Assembly (NCBI RefSeq): GCF_003863335.1
Contig: NZ_RRAZ01000020.1
Coordinates: forward strand, 1 to 64,000
Direction: 5' to 3'
Source of the DNA: Falsigemmobacter faecalis
GTDB lineage: Bacteria > Pseudomonadota > Alphaproteobacteria > Rhodobacterales > Rhodobacteraceae
Length of the DNA: 64,000 nt
In this document: positions 59,879 to 64,000 of the stretch, in pieces
How positions within the stretch are numbered: position 1 is the stretch's first letter
How the letters are laid out: every line of letters begins with the position of its first letter
Position numbers and translations under genes: made by a program
Notes under the pieces: generated by a model
The model's database searches: none
The model's input: only the letters and a program-made list of their open reading frames with translations
What the model was told of the DNA's origin: nothing

Positions 59879-60436
59879 ATGATGACTTCTGACAGCACTC
59901 CCGACCAGATTTCGGACCTGATCCTCCGGGTGGCTCTGCGGGATCGGGTTGCCTTCGACAGGCTCTATGCGGCCACTTCGGCGAAACTCTTTGGCACCTG
60001 CCTGCGTGTCTTGAAAGACAGGACAGAGGCAGAGGAAGCGGTGCAGGAGGTATTTGTCAAAATCTGGCTGAAAGCGGATCGCTTTGCGGTCACCGGGCAA
60101 AGCCCGATGTCCTGGCTGATCGCGGTGGCACGGCATCAGGCCATCGACCGGCTGCGCGCCCGGCGCGAGGCAGTCAGCGGGATCGAAGATGCGGCGCTGG
60201 AGATCCGCGATCCGGCCCCGGGCCCCGAGGCCCGCGCCGTCGCAGCGGGAGAGAGCCGCAGACTGGACGGATGTCTGGGCGAGCTGGAGGCAGAGCGGGC
60301 CGATGCGGTGCGCGCAGCCTATATGGAGGGTGACAGCTATGCCGATCTGGCGGCCCGCCATGCCGTGCCGCTGAACACGATGCGAACCTGGCTGCGGCGC
60401 AGCCTGATGCGGCTGAAGGAGTGTCTGCAAAGATGA
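59879..60436 (+). CDS. ECF-type RNA polymerase sigma factor
   Basis: A 185-residue sigma-70 family protein with only regions 2 and 4. Region 2 (about 15-85) has AFDRLYAATSAKLFGTCLRVLKDRTEAEEAVQEVFVKIW and MSWLIAVARHQAIDRLR; region 4 (about 125-180) has DSYADLAARHAVPLNTMRTWLRRSLMRLKECL. The stop overlaps the ATG of the anti-sigma gene (ATGA), the usual arrangement for a coupled pair. It probably directs the fasciclin and DUF4394 genes downstream as well as its own operon. Confidence 0.92.
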   Translation: MMTSDSTPDQISDLILRVALRDRVAFDRLYAATSAKLFGTCLRVLKDRTEAEEAVQEVFVKIWLKADRFAVTGQSPMSWLIAVARHQAIDRLRARREAVSGIEDAALEIRDPAPGPEARAVAAGESRRLDGCLGELEAERADAVRAAYMEGDSYADLAARHAVPLNTMRTWLRRSLMRLKECLQR

Positions 60437-61140
60437 GCGACACCGGGATGGACAAAGATTTCTCTGAAGGCGGCGATGACCTGCTGGCCGCTGAATTTGT
60501 ACTGGGCGGACTTCCTGCCGCCGATCAGGCGGCACTGGCCCGCCGGGTGGAGCGGGACGCCACATTCGCGCGCCTTGTGGCCGCGTGGGAAGAGCGTCTT
60601 GCCCCGATGGCCGAGGGCTTTATCCCCGCCGATCTGCCGCCGGCCGTCAAGCGCGCGCTGGACCTGCGGCTGTTCGGAGTGGCGCCTGCAGGCCGCGGGA
60701 TCTGGTCCGGCCTTGCGCTCTGGCGCGGGCTTGCGGGGGTGGCGACAGCCGCCTTTCTGCTGGCCGTCGCCCTGCCGGGCCTGCGCCCTGCCGTGAGCAC
60801 AGACCGGCTTGCCGCCTCGCTGACGGCTGAGGGCAGCAGCGTGACCTATCTGGTGCTTTACGATTCAGCCACCGGCAGCGTCAGCCTGGCCCATATGAGC
60901 GGCGATCCGGTCGAGGGGCGCGACTTCCAGCTCTGGATCGCGCGGGGCACGGAAAACCCGGTCTCGCTGGGCGTGATCCCGGCGGGCGTTTCAACCCGGG
61001 TGCCCGTCACCAGCGATCAGATCCGCGCGCTGATGTCCACGGCCTCTCATATGGCGATCAGTCTTGAGCCGCCCGGCGGCTCTCCGACCGGGCAGCCCAC
61101 CGGGCCGGTTCTGGCGGTGGGCGATCTGCTCGATATCTGA
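60433..61140 (+). CDS. Membrane-bound anti-sigma factor (RskA-like)
   Basis: A 235-residue protein with a cytoplasmic N-terminal part (LLAAEFVLGGLPAADQAALARRVERDATFARLVAAWEERLAPM, residues about 20-63), one membrane segment near 100-120 (GVATAAFLLAVALPGLRP), and a C-terminal RskA-type domain with FQLWIARGTENPVSLGVIPAG. It would hold the ECF factor at the membrane until a periplasmic signal releases it. No zinc-binding His-Cys motif of the ChrR type is visible. Confidence 0.9.
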   Translation: MSDTGMDKDFSEGGDDLLAAEFVLGGLPAADQAALARRVERDATFARLVAAWEERLAPMAEGFIPADLPPAVKRALDLRLFGVAPAGRGIWSGLALWRGLAGVATAAFLLAVALPGLRPAVSTDRLAASLTAEGSSVTYLVLYDSATGSVSLAHMSGDPVEGRDFQLWIARGTENPVSLGVIPAGVSTRVPVTSDQIRALMSTASHMAISLEPPGGSPTGQPTGPVLAVGDLLDI

Positions 61141-61239
61141 TCACCTGAGACCGCATTTCGGATCCCTGTGAAAAAATCGCAAAGAAAATTCACCGGGGTC
61201 TGAAACTTTCCAAAGCCGCCCTGCGTGTCTTCTTCCGTA

Positions 61240-61254
61240 CCCCGAACATCGGGG
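61240..61254 (+). other. Small hairpin in the leader of the fasciclin gene
   Basis: CCCCGA and TCGGGG pair around ACA, 25 nt upstream of the ATG. It lies between the presumed promoter and the ribosome site GGGAGGAAG. Confidence 0.4.
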
Positions 61255-61278
61255 CCGACAATTTCGGGAGGAAGAGAC

Positions 61279-61836
61279 ATGAAGACCTTTACGAAAGCCC
61301 TTTTCGCAGGCTGTTTTGCGCTGGCCACCGCTGGCGTGGCGCTGGCACAGGACAATCCCATGGTCGGCGGGGCCGCCATGTTCGCCGATAAAAACATCGT
61401 CGAAAATGCGGTGAACTCGGCCGATCACACCACATTGGTCGCCGCAGTCCAGGCGGCAGGCCTGGCCGAAACGCTGCAGGGCGAGGGGCCGTTCACGGTT
61501 TTCGCCCCGACCAATGCGGCCTTCGCCGCCCTGCCTGCGGGTACGGTTGAGACGCTTCTGAAGCCTGAAAATAAAGCGACGCTGGTGAAGATCCTGACCT
61601 GCCATGTCGTCGGCGCCAAAGCCATGGCCGCCGATGTGCAGAAAATGGTGTCCGAGGACGGCGGCAGCCATGTGATTGAGACACTTGGCGGCTGCAAACT
61701 CACCGCTGAGCTGAAGGATGGCATGGTCACTCTGACCGATGAAACCGGCGGTGCGGCCAGGGTCAGCATTGCCGATGTCGTCCAGTCAAACGGCGTCATT
61801 CACGTCATCGACAAGGTTCTGATGCCGGCGGGCTGA
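61279..61836 (+). CDS. Secreted fasciclin-domain protein
   Basis: A 185-residue exported protein. The signal peptide MKTFTKALFAGCFALATAGV ends near ALAQ. The mature part is one fasciclin (FAS1) domain: NIVENAVNSADHTTLVAAVQAAGLAETLQGEGPFTVFAPTNAAF (H1 box) and SNGVIHVIDKVLMP (H2 box) at the end. Two Cys residues, in ILTCHV and LGGCKL, could form a disulfide. FAS1 proteins in Rhodobacterales are frequently part of ECF stress regulons; position after the sigma/anti-sigma pair supports that. The ATG follows GGGAGGAAGAGAC. Confidence 0.93.
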   Translation: MKTFTKALFAGCFALATAGVALAQDNPMVGGAAMFADKNIVENAVNSADHTTLVAAVQAAGLAETLQGEGPFTVFAPTNAAFAALPAGTVETLLKPENKATLVKILTCHVVGAKAMAADVQKMVSEDGGSHVIETLGGCKLTAELKDGMVTLTDETGGAARVSIADVVQSNGVIHVIDKVLMPAG

Positions 61837-61852
61837 CACCTCCGGCTCGACC

Positions 61853-61899
61853 CGGGCCATGTCTTCTGCGGTCTCTCCCTCCCGCAGGACTATGGCCCG
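61853..61899 (+). other. Long hairpin between the fasciclin and DUF4394 genes
   Basis: CGGGCCAT pairs with ATGGCCCG, then GTC with GAC, then CTGCGG with CCGCAG, giving about 17 paired bases with small bulges and a 10-nt loop. No T-tract follows. It may protect the abundant fasciclin transcript or act as a processing site. Confidence 0.6.
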
Positions 61900-61948
61900 T
61901 CAGTGCCGGGACGACCGGCAAAACCCAAACCAAAGAAGGAATTTGACC

Positions 61949-62710
61949 ATGAATGCGATCAAATCGGTCACTGCGGGCCTGCTGCTTACGGCCTTTGCCG
62001 CGCCGGCCCTGGCCGCGACTGTTGTCGGCCTCTCGGGCGAGAAGGACCTGCACTGGCTCGACACCGAAAGCTGGACCCGCACCGGCGGCGTCAGCGTGAC
62101 CGGCGTCGAGGGGCGTCTCCTTGGCATCGATGTGCGCCCGGCCGACGGGATGCTTTACGGCGTCTTCGCCGATGGCACGCTGGCCAGCATTGACCCGATG
62201 ACCGGCGTTGCGACAAAAGTCAGCACTCTGGCGACAAAGCTTGCCGATGGCGTCTCTGCCACGGTCGATTTCAACCCGGTCGCCGACAAGCTGCGCGTGA
62301 TGGGCAGTGATGGCACCAGCCTTCGGGTGACGGTGGAAACCGGCGAAGTTGTGACCGACGGCAGCCACGCCTATGCCGATGGCACCGGCCCGAACGTCAT
62401 CGCAGGAGCCTATACCAATTCCTACAAAGGCACTGAAAAGACGCAGCTTTTCAACATCGATGGTGCTGCGGGCTGGCTGGTGCTGCAGGATCCGCCGAAT
62501 GACGGCAAGCTGAACCCCATCGGCGATATCGGTGTAAAGCCGGTCGAGGCCGGGTTCGACATCGCCTCTGATGGCAAGGGCGGCAATGCGGCCTGGCTCG
62601 TCGTGGAGGGCGGTTTCCATTCCGTCAATCTGGAAACCGGCGCAACCACCGAAGCCGGCCGGATTGAGGGAGCGAATGTCCGCGATATCGCCATCCTTCC
62701 CGCGATGTAA
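61949..62710 (+). CDS. Secreted DUF4394-domain protein
   Basis: A 253-residue exported protein. The signal peptide MNAIKSVTAGLLLTAFAAPA ends near ALAAT. The remainder is a single DUF4394 domain of repeated beta-strand pattern: LLGIDVRPADGMLYGVFADGTLASIDPMTG, VDFNPVADKLRVMGSDGTSLRV and VIAGAYTNSYKGTEKTQLFNID, with YTNS typical of the family. The function is unknown. It is the last gene of the sigma-factor group and is followed by a terminator 36 nt after its stop. Confidence 0.9.
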   Translation: MNAIKSVTAGLLLTAFAAPALAATVVGLSGEKDLHWLDTESWTRTGGVSVTGVEGRLLGIDVRPADGMLYGVFADGTLASIDPMTGVATKVSTLATKLADGVSATVDFNPVADKLRVMGSDGTSLRVTVETGEVVTDGSHAYADGTGPNVIAGAYTNSYKGTEKTQLFNIDGAAGWLVLQDPPNDGKLNPIGDIGVKPVEAGFDIASDGKGGNAAWLVVEGGFHSVNLETGATTEAGRIEGANVRDIAILPAM

Positions 62711-62746
62711 GATATCAGCCCGACAGTTTTGTGCGGTACGAGTGAC

Positions 62747-62781
62747 GCGGCCCGAAGTCCCTGACTTTCGGGCCGCAGTTT
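62747..62781 (+). terminator. Intrinsic terminator after the DUF4394 gene
   Basis: GCGGCCCGAA and TTCGGGCCGC form a perfect 10-bp stem with a 10-nt loop, followed by AGTTT. Confidence 0.8.
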
Positions 62782-64000
62782 CGTCCGGCCGGCTCTTTCA
62801 GGGCGAAGATGGCCTTCGGTTAACGCCGGGGCACTGTCAAACGCCGGTTCATGAGATCGGACAGCAAGAGTTTTCCGGGCGCCCCTGCATTCACGGCCCG
62901 CTGAAGAACAGAACTCCTCATCAGCCTCTGAAGGCACATCTTATCTGCCCTGGCCGCCGCCCGGCTGATTGTTCACTCTGCACCGGCCACATAGATCATT
63001 TTCGAGGCCGCGTCCCGCGCCGCAAACCCGGCCTCGGCACCCGGATGACGGCCCCCCCCCCGTTTTCACCGCACTGCAACAAGGCGTGAGACCATCGGGA
63101 ATGGCGAAAGTGACACTTGCGCCATCAGAAGTCTGACGCCGTTCAACCTGCCCAGGCTGATGCCCCCCGTTTAGAAAGCATCCGGGACGGCGCTGAAAAC
63201 CGCGCTGGCGCAAGCCCCGGGCAGATGGCCACGACACGGCCCAAGGCCCCCGCCCCGACGGGGCTGGCTGTTTGACGTCGCGTCCCGCCGGAGTTTTAGG
63301 TTCCATCTGGCGCTACTCTGGCACCTATGCCGGGCTGTCCCATTTTCCACACCACAAAGATCACTTTCGCGCCGATCACAATGACGCCTACAGGCGGAAG
63401 AGAAGGGCGCGGGCCGGAGACCCTGATCTGCGTCCTCAGCGAGAGCTCCTTTTGAAACTCATTGAACGTCAGGCATCCAGCTCGCGCTTTCGCTGCCAAT
63501 CCGGATGATCTTCAGGTTTTCGATGCCTCACATGATCAACGCTCTATGGAAAGGCCGCGGTTTGGCCCGCGCCTTTTACCTTAGCGATGAGGGTGCTCCG
63601 GTTTCCTCGGGCGGTACCTGGCGGATGATACCCGCCCGGCTGTACGTCGTCCTGACCTGGGTCTTCGGCGTCATTGGTCCTGGCCCCTGCGCCTTCAGGT
63701 TTGCCCTTTGGACCATCGCGATCCCTGGCTTCTGGCTGTTATTGTTCTGATCGCTACCGCGCCGATCCTGTCGCTTGCGCGAGACGGCCCTGAGGCCAGC
63801 CGGATTGAAGGTGCCAACTGCGGGACGAAGCTCTGGTTGATCAGGGTGCTTCAGTTACCGACGACCGCCCCACCTTCTTTCTGCGCTGACCGGGTGCCAT
63901 GGCGATGTCCGACATCGCGCTGGCGTCACTCCTCGGCCGCACGGGCGTCACAACGCAAACGATTAACCTCTTCTTCTGCGCAGAAGTCTTCCTCAAACTC
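62782..64000. other. About 1.2 kb with no supportable gene
   Basis: Only short frames occur on either strand. One plus-strand frame (63505-63750) encodes a hydrophobic C-terminus without recognisable homology, and a minus-strand frame entering from the right edge stops at 63926. A run of at least ten C bases lies near 63053-63062. The stretch may be decayed or regulatory DNA for a gene beyond the window. Confidence 0.5.

Noticed and set aside
63505-63750. 81-codon plus-strand frame with a hydrophobic C-terminus
   Set aside because: No recognisable family, no clear ribosome site and no coding neighbours; kept only as part of the unassigned region.
63926-64000. Minus-strand frame of 24 codons entering from the right edge
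   Set aside because: Acidic residues early in the fragment look protein-like, but it is too short to judge and could be chance.

Overview
The window is GC-rich DNA from an alphaproteobacterium, most likely a member of the Rhodobacterales. Supporting signs are the codon use, two complete TRAP transporters, the hydantoinase A/B pair, the DctP/DctQ/DctM and Liv sequences, and the ECF sigma/anti-sigma/fasciclin set. No rRNA or tRNA gene, CRISPR array or replication origin was seen. The content is accessory catabolism with little housekeeping, so a catabolic island or a large plasmid/chromid fits best (inference).

Layout. 1-1.6 kb: insertion-sequence debris (an IS2-group IS3 transposase remnant) and unassigned DNA. 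1.6-5.1 kb (minus): three surface-polysaccharide genes, capF-capG-wbuB, for UDP-L-FucNAc synthesis and transfer; the partner gene capE is absent here. 5.3-12.6 kb (minus): hyuA-hyuB, a TRAP transporter and a GntR/UTRA regulator in one tight operon. 13.0-21.4 kb (plus): an FCD-type GntR regulator, then seven closely packed genes: a C-C lyase with the KKCGH motif, an isochorismatase-fold amidase, a flavoprotein, an MmgE/PrpD protein, a D-hydantoinase-type cyclic amidase, an asparaginase-like protein that has lost its catalytic Asp, and a polysaccharide-deacetylase/allantoinase-like protein. 21.5-27.3 kb: an odd nitroreductase-methyltransferase fusion (minus), a second TRAP transporter and a second MmgE/PrpD gene. 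I read 5.3-27.3 kb as one catabolic locus for a cyclic amide or imide, possibly ending at a substituted malate that the lyase cleaves. The pathway is inference; the gene content and a shared AAACTG-N4-CAGTTT palindrome in front of both plus-strand operons are visible.

28.1-29.8 kb: a DUF2231 membrane protein and a periplasmic sorbosone-dehydrogenase-like protein. 29.9-55.3 kb: a second catabolic locus with a quinone-oxidoreductase-like MDR, several SDRs, a FadB-like bifunctional enzyme, a GntR regulator, a Baeyer-Villiger-type monooxygenase, an acyl-CoA ligase, three acyl-CoA dehydrogenases, an enoyl-CoA hydratase, a complete Liv-type ABC importer, an IclR regulator, an SMP-30 lactonase-like protein, a SnoaL-like protein, a flavin reductase and a CoA-transferase. 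This set suits uptake of an alicyclic or terpenoid-like compound, ketone oxidation to a lactone, ring opening and CoA-linked beta-oxidation. A TTCAC-N4-GTGAA-type palindrome occurs in front of the monooxygenase, the ligase operon and the iclR gene.

55.3-56.4 kb: a strong terminator, then IS debris that includes an inverted copy of a repeat found at 63-222, so the two catabolic loci lie between inverted IS-derived repeats. 56.5-59.5 kb (minus): a FdhF/YdeP-type molybdopterin oxidoreductase overlapping an FNT-family channel. 59.9-62.7 kb (plus): ECF sigma factor, anti-sigma factor, fasciclin protein and DUF4394 protein. 62.8-64 kb: no gene I can support.
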